Notes under the pieces: model-generated | Told to the model about the DNA's origin: nothing | The model's database searches: none | The model's input: the letters and a program-made list of their open reading frames with translations, nothing else | Program-made: the position numbers and the translations under genes | Source: GCA-003244245 sp050699595 | Lineage (GTDB): Bacteria; Actinomycetota; Actinomycetes; Mycobacteriales; Pseudonocardiaceae | Assembly: GCA_050699595.1 (NCBI GenBank) | Contig: JBOHFI010000004.1 | Span: 74,106 to 138,105 of the forward strand | Length of the DNA: 64,000 nucleotides | Direction: 5' to 3' | Shown here: piece by piece, positions 1-8,084 of the stretch | Position numbering within the stretch: the first letter of the stretch is position 1 | Layout of the letters: each line of letters opens with the position of its first letter

Positions 1-2082
1 CCCGCCGAGATCCGAGCTGAGTACGGCGAGCTCGCCGAGACCGTGCGCGGGCACCAGTTCCGCTATTACGTGCTGGACGCCCCCACCGTCTCCGACGCCG
101 AGTTCGACCGGCAGTTCGGCCGGCTGCGGGAGCTGGAGCAACGCTGGCCGGCGCTGCTGACACCGGACTCCCCGACGCAGTTGGTCGGCGGCGGTTTCAG
201 CACCGAGTTCACCACCCACGACCACCTCGAGCGGATGCTCAGCCTGGACAACGCCTTCGACACCGAAGCGCTGCGGGCCTGGGCCGATCGCCTCGCCCGC
301 GAGGTGGGCGACGAGGTGCACTACCTGGCCGAGCTGAAGATCGATGGGCTGGCGGTGAACCTGCTCTATGAGAACGGGCGCCTGGTCCGGGCCCTGACTC
401 GCGGCGATGGACGCACCGGCGAAGACGTCACCCTCAACGTGCGCACCCTGCGTGACATCCCGGACCGGCTGCGTTTGTCCGAGGAGTACCCGGTGCCTGA
501 GCTGCTGGAGGTGCGCGGCGAGGTGTTCTTCCGGCTTACCGACTTCGCCGAGCTCAACGCCGCACTCGTCGAGGCGGGCAAACCGCCCTTCGCCAACCCC
601 CGCAACTCCGCCGCGGGCTCGCTGCGGCAGAAGGACCCCCGGGTGACCGCGAGCCGCCCGCTGCGGATGCTCTGCCACGGCCTGGGTCGTCGGCGCGGGT
701 TCGAGCCGGATCTCCAGTCACGGTCCTACCAGGCGCTGGCGGCCTGGGGGCTGCCGGTCTCCGAGCACACCCGGCTGCTGTCCACCATCGACGAGCTGAT
801 CGAGCACATCGCCTACTGGGGCGAGCACCGCCACGACGTGGCGCACGAGATCGACGGCGTGGTAGTGAAGGTCGACGAGGTGTCCGCACAGCGCCGGCTG
901 GGCTCGACCTCGCGGGCGCCGCGCTGGGCGATCGCCGTCAAGTACCCGCCTGAGGAGGCCACCACAAAGCTACTCGACATCCGGGTCAACGTCGGGCGCA
1001 CCGGACGGGTCACCCCGTTCGCGGTCCTGGAGCCGGTGACCGTCGCGGGGTCCACCGTGTCGCTGGCCACACTGCACAACGCCGACGAGGTACGCCGCAA
1101 GGGGGTGCTGATCGGGGACACCGTGACGATCCGCAAGGCAGGCGACGTCATCCCCGAGGTCCTCGGCCCCGTGGTCGACCTGCGCGGTGGCGGCGAACGC
1201 GAGTTCGTCATGCCCACCCGGTGCCCGGAGTGCGACACGCCACTGCGCCGCGAGCGCGAGAGCGACGTCGACATCCGCTGCCCCAACGCCCGCTCCTGCC
1301 CGGCCCAGCTCCGGGAGCGGATCTTCCACCTGGCCGGGCGTGGCGCCTTCGACATCGAGATGCTCGGTTACGAGGCCGCCGTCGCACTGCTGGTCGCCGG
1401 CGTGGTGCGTGACGAGGGGGATCTGTTCTTCCTCGACGAGCGCAAGCTGCTGGCGGTGGACCTGTTCCGCACCAAGGCGGGAGAGTTGTCGGCCAACGGG
1501 CGCAAGCTCCTGGCCAACCTGGACTCCGCAAAGCAGCGTCCGCTGTGGCGGGTACTGGTGGCGCTGTCGATCCGGCACGTCGGGCCCACCGCGGCGCAGG
1601 CGTTGGCCCGGGAGTTCCGCGCGTTGCGGGCCATTGAGGCAGCCGATGAGCAGGCGTTGGCCGCCGTCGACGGCGTCGGCCCGACGATTGCCGCGGCCGT
1701 GCTCGAGTGGTTCGAGGTGGACTGGCACCGTGAGGTGGTAGCCAAGTGGCGCGCCGCTGGGGTGCGGCTGACGGAGCCGGTCAACGCCTCGGTGGCACGC
1801 CATCTGGAGGGACTGTCGATCGTGGTCACCGGCTCGCTGGAGGGCTTCTCCCGAGATGAGGCCGCCGAGGCGATCGCCGAGCGAGGCGGCCGGGCGGCCG
1901 GGTCGGTGTCGCGCAAGACCGCGTTCGTGGTCGTCGGGCAGGCCCCCGGCTCCAAGTACGACAAGGCCCTGGCGCTCAAGGTGCCGGTGCTCGACGAGAA
2001 CGGCTTCCGGATCCTGCTCACCGCCGGCCCCGACGCCGCCCGAGCTGCGGCGGTCTCACCGGCGGAGGAGAGCGCGGAATGA
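1..2082 (+). CDS. ligA: NAD-dependent DNA ligase LigA (5' end outside window)
   Basis: Seals nicks in duplex DNA using NAD+ during replication and repair. The reading frame is open from base 1 (reads P-A-E-I-R-A-E-Y), so the true start lies upstream and only a short N-terminal piece is missing. The adenylation motif E-L-K-I-D-G puts the nucleotide-accepting Lys at bases 337-339. An OB region follows, then a four-Cys zinc finger (CPEC...CPNARSC, about 1222-1300), helix-hairpin-helix repeats, and a C-terminal BRCT domain (about 1801-2030). Domain order and length match bacterial LigA. The last 20 or so codons look like a replacement, because a second divergent copy of the ligA 3' end lies at 3393-3458 beyond the inserted Fic gene. 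Family assignment is certain. Confidence 0.97.
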   Translation, partial: PAEIRAEYGELAETVRGHQFRYYVLDAPTVSDAEFDRQFGRLRELEQRWPALLTPDSPTQLVGGGFSTEFTTHDHLERMLSLDNAFDTEALRAWADRLAREVGDEVHYLAELKIDGLAVNLLYENGRLVRALTRGDGRTGEDVTLNVRTLRDIPDRLRLSEEYPVPELLEVRGEVFFRLTDFAELNAALVEAGKPPFANPRNSAAGSLRQKDPRVTASRPLRMLCHGLGRRRGFEPDLQSRSYQALAAWGLPVSEHTRLLSTIDELIEHIAYWGEHRHDVAHEIDGVVVKVDEVSAQRRLGSTSRAPRWAIAVKYPPEEATTKLLDIRVNVGRTGRVTPFAVLEPVTVAGSTVSLATLHNADEVRRKGVLIGDTVTIRKAGDVIPEVLGPVVDLRGGGEREFVMPTRCPECDTPLRRERESDVDIRCPNARSCPAQLRERIFHLAGRGAFDIEMLGYEAAVALLVAGVVRDEGDLFFLDERKLLAVDLFRTKAGELSANGRKLLANLDSAKQRPLWRVLVALSIRHVGPTAAQALAREFRALRAIEAADEQALAAVDGVGPTIAAAVLEWFEVDWHREVVAKWRAAGVRLTEPVNASVARHLEGLSIVVTGSLEGFSRDEAAEAIAERGGRAAGSVSRKTAFVVVGQAPGSKYDKALALKVPVLDENGFRILLTAGPDAARAAAVSPAEESAE

Positions 2083-2143
2083 GCCGGCGTAGTCACGGCC
2101 GCGAAGCGAGCAGCTACGACCGCGAGCGGGTGTGGTGGATAGA

Positions 2144-2228
2144 TGGTTACCATCGCATCTCATGTGTGTTAGAATCCACCATGGAGGTGGTAACCAACCT
2201 GCATAGAGTAGGACAGTTACCAAGTAAC
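2144..2228 (+). promoter_or_regulatory. Putative fic promoter with three GTTAC/GTAAC operators
   Basis: A -10-like TAGAAT (2170-2175) follows a weak -35-like TTACCA (2147-2152) at 17 bp spacing. TGGTTACCA (2144-2152) covers that -35, its reverse complement TGGTAACCA (2188-2196) lies just downstream of the -10, and a third inverted repeat GTTAC-caa-GTAAC (2216-2228) ends four bases before the fic start codon. Three related dyads around one promoter suggest a repressor, possibly the winged-helix C-terminus of Fic itself. The repeats are seen directly; their function is inferred. Confidence 0.5.
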
Positions 2229-2232
2229 ACAT

Positions 2233-3387
2233 ATGATATTCACTGCACCCGAGCTGGGAGAGGCTGAGCTTCGCGTCCTCGGGCTCATCGAGGGACTCAA
2301 GGCTCGTCTTCGCCTCCAGCTGCACGAGCCTCGTCGATGGGCGGGCTCGTTGCGGCGCGTCTCCCTTGCGCGGGCGATCCAGGGTTCGAACAGCATCGAG
2401 GGCTACGAGGCGGGGCTCGATGACGCGGTCGACATTGCGGCGGGGGAGGAGCCGCTTGATGCTGATGAAGAGACCAGTCTGGCTCTTCGCGGCTATCGAG
2501 ATGCGATGACTTATGTGTTGCAGATGGCGGAAGAGGAGGAGAAAGAGTTCCGCTACAGCTCTCAGCTGCTGAAGTCGTTGCACTTCATGATGACGAGTTA
2601 TTCTTTGACGAATCGTCCAGGTCGCTGGAGGGCGGGCAGTATTTACGTTCGCAACGACGAGACGAATGAGGTGGTGTACGAAGGTCCGGGTATTGACCAG
2701 CTGTCAACGCTCGTTGGTGAGCTTGTCGCCAACCTAAACGACGAGCCGTCGGTGCACGGTTCGATCGTCAAGGCGGGAATGGCTCACCTGAATCTCGTGA
2801 TGATCAACCCTTTCCGCGACGGAAATGGGCGAATGTCACGCTGCTCACAGAGCTTGGTCCTCGCCCGAGACGGGGTGCTGAGCCCGGTGTTCATGAGCAT
2901 CGAGGAGTACCTGGGGCGCAACACCCAGAGTTACTACGCTGCCTTGGCGCAGGCAGGCGGTGGGTCCTGGCAGCCCGAGCGAGACACGCGACCGTGGATC
3001 CGGTACATCCTGACAGCTCACCTGAGGCAAGCGCGGACTATGCTGCGGCGGGTGAACGAGAGTGAGCGTATGTGGTCGGAGGTTGAAAAACTTGTATCGA
3101 GACGGCGCCTGCCGGAGCGGACGGTCATGGCACTCTTCGATGCGACAATAGGGCTCCGGGTGCGTAATGTGACCTATCGGTCCTACTTTGAAGGTGGACC
3201 GGAAGAGATAACCGAGGCGACCGCCAGCCGCGACCTGCGACAGTTAGTGAATGCCGATCTGATCGCACCCCGGGGTGAGAAGCGAGGACGCTATTATGTA
3301 GCGCGCCCCGAGCTTGTCGGCATTCGGCAGATGGTGGTTTCTGCACGTGACAAGCGGGACGATTCAGACCCATTTGCGACTGTCTAA
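2233..3387 (+). CDS. Fic-domain protein with C-terminal winged helix; active-site His replaced by Asn
   Basis: Fic proteins usually transfer AMP or another phosphate-containing group onto target proteins through the motif HPFx(D/E)GNGRxxR. Here residues 192-203 read N-P-F-R-D-G-N-G-R-M-S-R: all else is kept, but the catalytic His is Asn (AAC at 2806-2808). An N-terminal inhibitory motif SxxxEG is present (S52-N-S-I-E56-G57), as in self-inhibited class II Fic proteins. The last 80 or so residues resemble a winged-helix DNA-binding domain. The start ATG has no evident ribosome site, so the transcript may be leaderless. The gene sits between two copies of the ligA 3' end and uses more relaxed codons than ligA, consistent with recent acquisition. 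It may be catalytically weak and act mainly as a regulator. Confidence 0.85.
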   Translation: MIFTAPELGEAELRVLGLIEGLKARLRLQLHEPRRWAGSLRRVSLARAIQGSNSIEGYEAGLDDAVDIAAGEEPLDADEETSLALRGYRDAMTYVLQMAEEEEKEFRYSSQLLKSLHFMMTSYSLTNRPGRWRAGSIYVRNDETNEVVYEGPGIDQLSTLVGELVANLNDEPSVHGSIVKAGMAHLNLVMINPFRDGNGRMSRCSQSLVLARDGVLSPVFMSIEEYLGRNTQSYYAALAQAGGGSWQPERDTRPWIRYILTAHLRQARTMLRRVNESERMWSEVEKLVSRRRLPERTVMALFDATIGLRVRNVTYRSYFEGGPEEITEATASRDLRQLVNADLIAPRGEKRGRYYVARPELVGIRQMVVSARDKRDDSDPFATV

Positions 3388-3392
3388 AGGTT

Positions 3393-3458
3393 CGCCTGCT
3401 CAGCGCCGGCCCCGACGCCACCCAAGCCGCGGCGGTCTCACCGACAGAGATCGGATAG
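3393..3458 (+). repeat. Second, divergent copy of the ligA 3' end
   Basis: Read in frame, this stretch gives R-L-L-S-A-G-P-D-A-T-Q-A-A-A-V-S-P-T-E-I-G-stop. It closely matches the last residues of LigA (R-I-L-L-T-A-G-P-D-A-A-R-A-A-A-V-S-P, bases 2008-2067). Only the fic promoter and fic lie between the copies. The simplest reading is that a fic-bearing segment entered at the ligA 3' end and restored the gene with its own version of the terminus, displacing the original one here. Confidence 0.8.
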
Positions 3459-3462
3459 TTGT

Positions 3463-3750
3463 ATGATTACCACCGTGGCTACGGACAAGTTCTCAGCGAC
3501 TGTCGATGCGGCGCTGCTCGCGCAGGTCCGCAGTGCTGCCGGTCCGCGCGGGCTCAGCGCATTCGTCGCAGTGGCGTTGCGGCATGAGCTGGACAGGGTA
3601 CGGTTGCGCGAGCTGCTCGACGAGCTGGCTGAACAGCTGGGGCCGCCGGACGAGGGAATGGTCACCGAGACCGTGGGGGAATTGACGGCGCTCGTGCATC
3701 GGGCACAGACCGCAGATGTGCCGGAGCAGCAACGTGCCGTCGCACCCTGA
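3463..3750 (+). CDS. VapB-like antitoxin (ribbon-helix-helix type)
   Basis: A 95-residue protein with a short N-terminal strand (F-S-A-T-V-D-A) followed by helices containing R-G-L-S-A-F-V-A-V-A-L-R-H-E-L, the layout of actinobacterial ribbon-helix-helix antitoxins. Such proteins bind their own promoter and mask the cognate toxin. The next gene starts at GTG 3734, overlaps this stop codon and encodes a broken PIN-domain toxin, which supports a vapBC pair. With the toxin inactivated, the antitoxin is probably an orphan. I cannot assign a specific VapB subfamily. Confidence 0.65.
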   Translation: MITTVATDKFSATVDAALLAQVRSAAGPRGLSAFVAVALRHELDRVRLRELLDELAEQLGPPDEGMVTETVGELTALVHRAQTADVPEQQRAVAP

Positions 3751-4156
3751 GGCCCCAGTGCTCGCCGTTCTCGACAGCGAGGCGCTGTCCGCGCTGTCGT
3801 TCCCCCGCGAACGAACCCGGTCTGGCCGTTGGGCGCAGGCGGTGCTCGTCGCGGTGGAGCGGTCGGGCCTGCGTCCCCGCTCCGGTGATCGCTGAGGTGG
3901 CACGCTCTGCTTCCCGCCGAGCTGGCGTTGACCGGGTGCTACGCCGGCTGCCCGTGGTCGATACCGATCGTGCGGTCGCGACCCGAGCCGGTCAACTGCT
4001 GGGTGCAACCATCTCGACTCTTGTCACGTGGCAGACGCATTCGTTGCCGCGACCGCGCTCGGCACCAGCTCGTCGGTTGTGCTCACCGGTGAATCGGACG
4101 ACCTCACGCGCGCGGTCGGCGACAATCCCGGTGTGCTCGTCTGTCCATTGCTATAG
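3734..4156 (+). pseudogene. VapC-like PIN-domain toxin, frameshifted
   Basis: The first frame reads V-L-A-V-L-D-S-E-A-L-S-A-L, the usual PIN-domain start with its first acidic residue. It breaks near 3871. The next frame gives V-I-A-E-V-A-R-S and V-V-D-T-D-R-A-V-A-T-R-A-G-Q-L-L. A second break near 4015 leads to H-V-A-D-A-F-V-A-A-T-A and V-V-L-T-G-E-S-D-D-L, the conserved PIN C-terminal half. Joining the three frames restores a normal PIN ribonuclease of about 140 residues. As it stands, two frameshifts should abolish activity. Confidence 0.75.
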
Positions 4157-4497
4157 CAGGCAGGCCGTGGCTTTAGCCATAATCGAATGATCTTACTACA
4201 TATTTGGGCTGACTGGGGTGGTTCGAGTCTGTCCAGTTCCCGGACGTTGCTGCTCGACTGCCCGGCCGGCGTGTCCAGTGCGGCGGCCAGCGGTCGGTGC
4301 GCTGGTTGTCGGGCATGGATCGGGACTGGGCTTCGTCTGCACTAACCCAACTTCAGGAATTTATCGGCCCCGTGCAGACCGACGTTACGTTCCCTCTTCG
4401 ATCGAGCGTGCGCGGCTCATGTGGTAAAGCTCAAAACCGAAGTCGTCCTTCTCGTGTGGAACGAGTGTCGCTTCCCATTGTGAGGGCCAGAGATCAT
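4157..4497. other. Intergenic stretch with no recognisable gene
   Basis: About 340 bases between the dead toxin and the convergent pentapeptide-repeat gene. Short reading frames exist but show no family resemblance or ribosome site. I see no clear terminator hairpin. Confidence 0.5.
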
Positions 4498-5949
4498 TTA
4501 CGGTCTTGAGTGCGATGCCGCTGATAAGTGCGCTGCCGAGGTCCGCGCCGCCGACGAACCTTGTATCTTCAGTTTGAAGTTGACGGATAGACGCGAACTG
4601 GACAGGTTTAGAATTGCATCGAAGCGTGATTTGTTCAGAATCAGGTTAGCTTCAAATTCGCACCCAGCAAAGATGGCTAGGTTCTTAACCAGCACCCCTT
4701 TAAAGTGGGCTGTTTTCGCAAACTGCGCGTCGGAAAAATGAACGTTTTTGAATTCGGCATCATCGAAGTAGGCCTCACCGAAAAACTTGCTGCGGTCAAA
4801 GCTGACACTGCTGCAAAATTGCCCATTTGAGAACGCGCAATTTTCGGCGAATTCGCAATTGACAATATAAAGAATACCCTCAAAATGCGAATTAGTGAAA
4901 GATGTAGGACCCAGCCATTTAATATTGTTGAACAGCACCATTCTATCGTCAAGAAAGCTCGTATCCGCCAGGTCGGCCATACCGTGAAATTCCGCCTCAC
5001 TGAAGACTGCGCGATTGTGAAAAATTGAATCACGGAACCAGCAGTCTCCCGAGAATTCGGCCGTCTCGAAGTCTGCATCACCTAAAAAAATTACTCTTGC
5101 GAAAACCGCCTTTTCCTCAAATTTCGCTCCACTAAAACTAGCTACTTCTGCAAAGGTCGCATCATGGAAGGTTGTGTCTTCTGTGAACAATGCGCCGCCG
5201 AATGATGCATTTCGAGTGACGTGAAGGCCGTCGAAATTGGACTGTCCGAAGAGGTGGCATCTGGTCATATCCAAGGAACGGACCTGGCCGTTGGACAAGT
5301 CAACGCCGTCGAGGTACGCGCCGCGCAGATTCAGATCAATATCGGACCACGCCTGCCGCTCCTCAACGACATCATTACGTCGGAGATGATTGAACAACAC
5401 TTCTTGAGTTGTGAGGCGAACGTGTCGCTCGCCTTCACGGTGTTTCTCGCTGGCGGTGTCGGGCTCGTAAGGCATGCGCAGGTAGGCGCACAGGACGTCG
5501 ATGCACACCTGGCGTTGCTCACCCCAGTCGTCGGCGAGTCGGGCCATGGCGTAGACACCAGCGAGGCGCACAGCGGCTTTTTCGTGGCCGAGCTGGTCAG
5601 CGGCTGTCGTGTAACGCTGGGCGAGTTGCTCGACGTCGGCTCGGTGTCCGTCTCCCTCGACGAGTCGCTGCTTGCGGTAGCCGTAGACGCCGACGAGGAC
5701 GGCGCCGACGAACCCGGCGACGGTGATCGTGGTCTTGATGACGTCGAGCGGGTCGATGGAAGCCGGCCCACCGTTGGCTCCAGGACGGGGCACAGCGACT
5801 GCCCGGAGTCTGAGGTAGATGACCCACCACGCTATGGCGCTGGCCATCACGACCCAGAAGGGCGCAACCAGCCACACCGACCACAGTCGTGGTGTGTATC
5901 GGCCCCTGTGGGCGTGGTCTCGTCGCCACCGCGTTCTGTGAGTTGCCAT
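4498..5949 (-). CDS. Membrane-anchored pentapeptide-repeat protein
   Basis: 483 residues. Two hydrophobic segments (about residues 25-48 and 74-92, the second reading V-A-G-F-V-G-A-V-L-V-G-V-Y-G-Y) are followed by a helical region (A-Q-R-Y-T-T-A-A-D-Q-L-G-H-E-K-A-A-V-R) typical of actinobacterial pentapeptide-repeat proteins. From about residue 195 onward there are many A(D/N)LXX-like and F-x-x-A-x-F repeats (for example A-K-F-E-E-K-A-V-F, A-E-F-H-G-M-A-D-L), which fold as a right-handed quadrilateral beta-helix. The C-terminal half has lower GC than the surroundings, suggesting acquisition. Function is unknown; some distant family members protect gyrase, but nothing here supports that role. 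Confidence 0.85.
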   Translation of the reverse strand: MATHRTRWRRDHAHRGRYTPRLWSVWLVAPFWVVMASAIAWWVIYLRLRAVAVPRPGANGGPASIDPLDVIKTTITVAGFVGAVLVGVYGYRKQRLVEGDGHRADVEQLAQRYTTAADQLGHEKAAVRLAGVYAMARLADDWGEQRQVCIDVLCAYLRMPYEPDTASEKHREGERHVRLTTQEVLFNHLRRNDVVEERQAWSDIDLNLRGAYLDGVDLSNGQVRSLDMTRCHLFGQSNFDGLHVTRNASFGGALFTEDTTFHDATFAEVASFSGAKFEEKAVFARVIFLGDADFETAEFSGDCWFRDSIFHNRAVFSEAEFHGMADLADTSFLDDRMVLFNNIKWLGPTSFTNSHFEGILYIVNCEFAENCAFSNGQFCSSVSFDRSKFFGEAYFDDAEFKNVHFSDAQFAKTAHFKGVLVKNLAIFAGCEFEANLILNKSRFDAILNLSSSRLSVNFKLKIQGSSAARTSAAHLSAASHSRP

Positions 5950-6406
5950 GGGCAGACTCTAAGGGCACACGTCGGTGCGGCCGGGTTGATCGCCTCCCAT
6001 CGCTCGGGCGGCGAACTTATCGTCGTGACCTGCGCAAACCGTTGCGTGTAGCGCGAGCGTGGGCACTCACCCGTCCAAGTCTTTCGATGGAACCGACCGG
6101 CCGCCGGGAGTACAGGGGCAAGGCTCAACCGACGGCTGGCTGGGGCTCTGAGAAATCAGGGCGCGCAGCATGGCCCGTAGCTCCTCCGGTGAGCGTGCGT
6201 GCCCGTGCCGAGGTCACCTGTCCAGCCGTCCACATCGGATGACCGTGCGCCCTCGGGCGCAGGCCTGCGGGCGATCTCCGGCACCCAGCAGCGCGCTCCG
6301 CAAGCGATGCCTCCCAGCAGATTCACCCATCTGGCTCAGTGCACCGGTCGCCGTGCAGTGTGTTCGCATCCCGGATTTTGTCAGGGGTGCCTGCGAGAAT
6401 CGGGGT
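5950..6406. other. Intergenic stretch, probable upstream region of the HNH gene
   Basis: About 450 bases without a convincing gene. The only coding-like signal near its right edge is the frame from GTG 6407, which appears to be the displaced N-terminus of the following HNH protein. Confidence 0.45.
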
Positions 6407-6485
6407 GTGACCGTAGCCCTGGGCGAGTCTGTGCGCGCGATGTCGGATTGTCTCGACAGCGTGCGCGGATCGCTCAGCGGCCTGG

Positions 6486-7691
6486 ATGACAAGGGGATCA
6501 CTCAGACGCTCCGGGACCATGGAGGTGTTGTCTCGTCAGACGCACGCGGTGATGCTGGAGCTGGTCGCCGAGGCCGACGCGCGGGCCATCGCCACGAGGG
6601 AGGGTTTCGGCAGCACCCAGCGGCTGCTGGCGGGGATGCTGCGGCTGTCCGCCGCAGAGGCGCGCATGCGGGTGGAGCACGCCGCCATGGTGGGCACCCG
6701 TCGCACCATCACCGGTGACACTCTGCCGCCGAGGCTGCCCGCGACCGCCGCCGCGTTGACCGCCGGGGAGATCGGGGCCGGGCAGCTGCGGGTGATCACC
6801 GAGACGATGGCCGCGCTGCCCGCCTCGATCCCCGAGCCGGCGCGGGAGCGCGTCGAGGCCGATCTGGCTGGTTATGCCCGTGATTTCGATCCGCGCCGGC
6901 TGCGCATCATCGCCCAGCACCTGCTCGCCGTCCTCGACCCCGACGGACCCCCGCCAGGTGAGGACCCCGCACCGGCGACGCCGGTACGCGGGGAGCTGCG
7001 GTTGCGTGACCGCCGGGACGGGCGGCTGGGGGTGGAAGGCTGGCTGGACCCCGAGCACGGCGCCATGGTCCGCGCCCTGATCGAGCAACTCGCCGCCCGC
7101 CGCCCCACCACCGACGACGGCGTCCCCGACACCAGAACGGTCCCGCAGCGCCAGGCCGACGCGCTCATCGAACTCTGCGACCGCGCCCGCGGCGCCGAGG
7201 GGTTCCCCACCACCGCCGGGGAACCCCCACACGTCACGGTGACCATCGACTGGGACGCGTTGCGCACCGCACTCGGCACCGGCCTGATGGACTACGGGCA
7301 GCCCGTCAGCGCCGGCGACGCCCGCCGCCTGGCGTGCGACTGCAAACTGATCCCGGTGGTGCTCGGCGGCGACTCCGAACCCCTCGACGTCGGCCGCGCC
7401 ATGCGCACCGTCCCGCTGAGCATTCGCCGCGCCCTCGTCGCCCGAGACGGTGGGTGCACCTTCCCGGGCTGTCATCGACCACCCGGACTCTGCGCCGCGC
7501 ACCACGTGCGCCATTGGGCCGACCTCGGCGAGACCACAGTAGGAAACTGCTGCCTCCTGTGCCCGACGCACCACCACCAAGTGCACCTGCAAGGCTGGGA
7601 CATCACCATCCACGGCGGACGCGTCGAATTCCGCCCACCTGCGATCATTGACCCCGACCGTCGACCCCTCACCACCCCGCCTCGCCGCTGA
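6486..7691 (+). CDS. HNH endonuclease, DUF222/13E12 repeat family (possible frameshifted N-terminus)
   Basis: The N-terminal two thirds match the DUF222 (13E12) domain: G-F-G-S-T-Q-R-L-L-A-G-M-L-R-L and P-A-T-A-A-A-L-T-A-G-E-I-G-A-G-Q-L-R. The C-terminus is an HNH nuclease: R-D-G-G-C-T-F-P-G-C, then C-A-A-H-H-V-R-H-W, then L-L-C-P-T-H-H. These are multicopy actinobacterial nucleases of unknown role. The frame starting at GTG 6407 reads M-S-D-C-L-D-S-V-R-G-S-L-S-G-L-D-D-K-G, which resembles the usual beginning of this family and runs out of frame at about 6521, exactly where the family sequence continues here (M-E-V-L-S-R-Q-T-H-A-V-M-L). Either a one-base frameshift separated the N-terminus or translation starts at ATG 6486 or 6522. 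The catalytic part is intact. Confidence 0.85.
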   Translation: MTRGSLRRSGTMEVLSRQTHAVMLELVAEADARAIATREGFGSTQRLLAGMLRLSAAEARMRVEHAAMVGTRRTITGDTLPPRLPATAAALTAGEIGAGQLRVITETMAALPASIPEPARERVEADLAGYARDFDPRRLRIIAQHLLAVLDPDGPPPGEDPAPATPVRGELRLRDRRDGRLGVEGWLDPEHGAMVRALIEQLAARRPTTDDGVPDTRTVPQRQADALIELCDRARGAEGFPTTAGEPPHVTVTIDWDALRTALGTGLMDYGQPVSAGDARRLACDCKLIPVVLGGDSEPLDVGRAMRTVPLSIRRALVARDGGCTFPGCHRPPGLCAAHHVRHWADLGETTVGNCCLLCPTHHHQVHLQGWDITIHGGRVEFRPPAIIDPDRRPLTTPPRR

Positions 7692-7865
7692 TCACCATGA
7701 GCTGCGCGACCGCCTGTGTCGCCACTCTGCGGTGGAGCTTGCCGCGAGTTCCTGACGGAGTCTCGAGCGGGGCGCTTCGGTGTTCCCGGCGACGCGAGGC
7801 ACACAATCCAGGTCTCGCGCCCAGTCAGCCATGCGCCCCCCACGTGGCTGTCCCCGTCGGAGTGC

Positions 7866-8084
7866 TCAGCCGAACTCGCCGGTACGGACGCTGGCTCTGA
7901 ACGCGGCCCACTGCTCCGCGGTGAACGTCAGGGCCGGGCCGGTCGGGTTCTTGGAGTCCCGTACGCCATGGACTCCGTCGGGGAGGTCGGCGACCTCGAC
8001 GCAGTCACCGCCGTAGCCGTTGCTGTAGCTGGACGTGCGCCACTGGGCGCCGGTCAGGTTGGGGTTGGCCTGTGTGCTCATCAC
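7866..8084 (-). CDS. DUF397 protein
   Basis: 72 residues with the DUF397 signature: W-R-T-S-S-Y-S-N-G, C-V-E-V-A-D-L, V-R-D-S-K-N-P-T-G-P-A-L-T-F, and W-x-A-F at the end. DUF397 proteins are nearly always encoded beside an XRE/DUF5753 regulator, as here. The regulator stop (8085-8087) directly abuts the GTG start at 8084 (ATG alternative at 8081), so translation is likely coupled. In Streptomyces such pairs have been linked to developmental control and proposed as toxin-antitoxin-like modules; nothing here decides between these roles. Confidence 0.9.
   Translation of the reverse strand: MMSTQANPNLTGAQWRTSSYSNGYGGDCVEVADLPDGVHGVRDSKNPTGPALTFTAEQWAAFRASVRTGEFG

Noticed and set aside
970..1803. 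A 277-residue frame opposite ligA
   Set aside because: Shadow of ligA, low complexity, no ribosome site.
6498..7613. A 371-residue frame opposite the HNH gene
   Set aside because: No recognisable domain; the plus-strand DUF222/HNH motifs are unambiguous.
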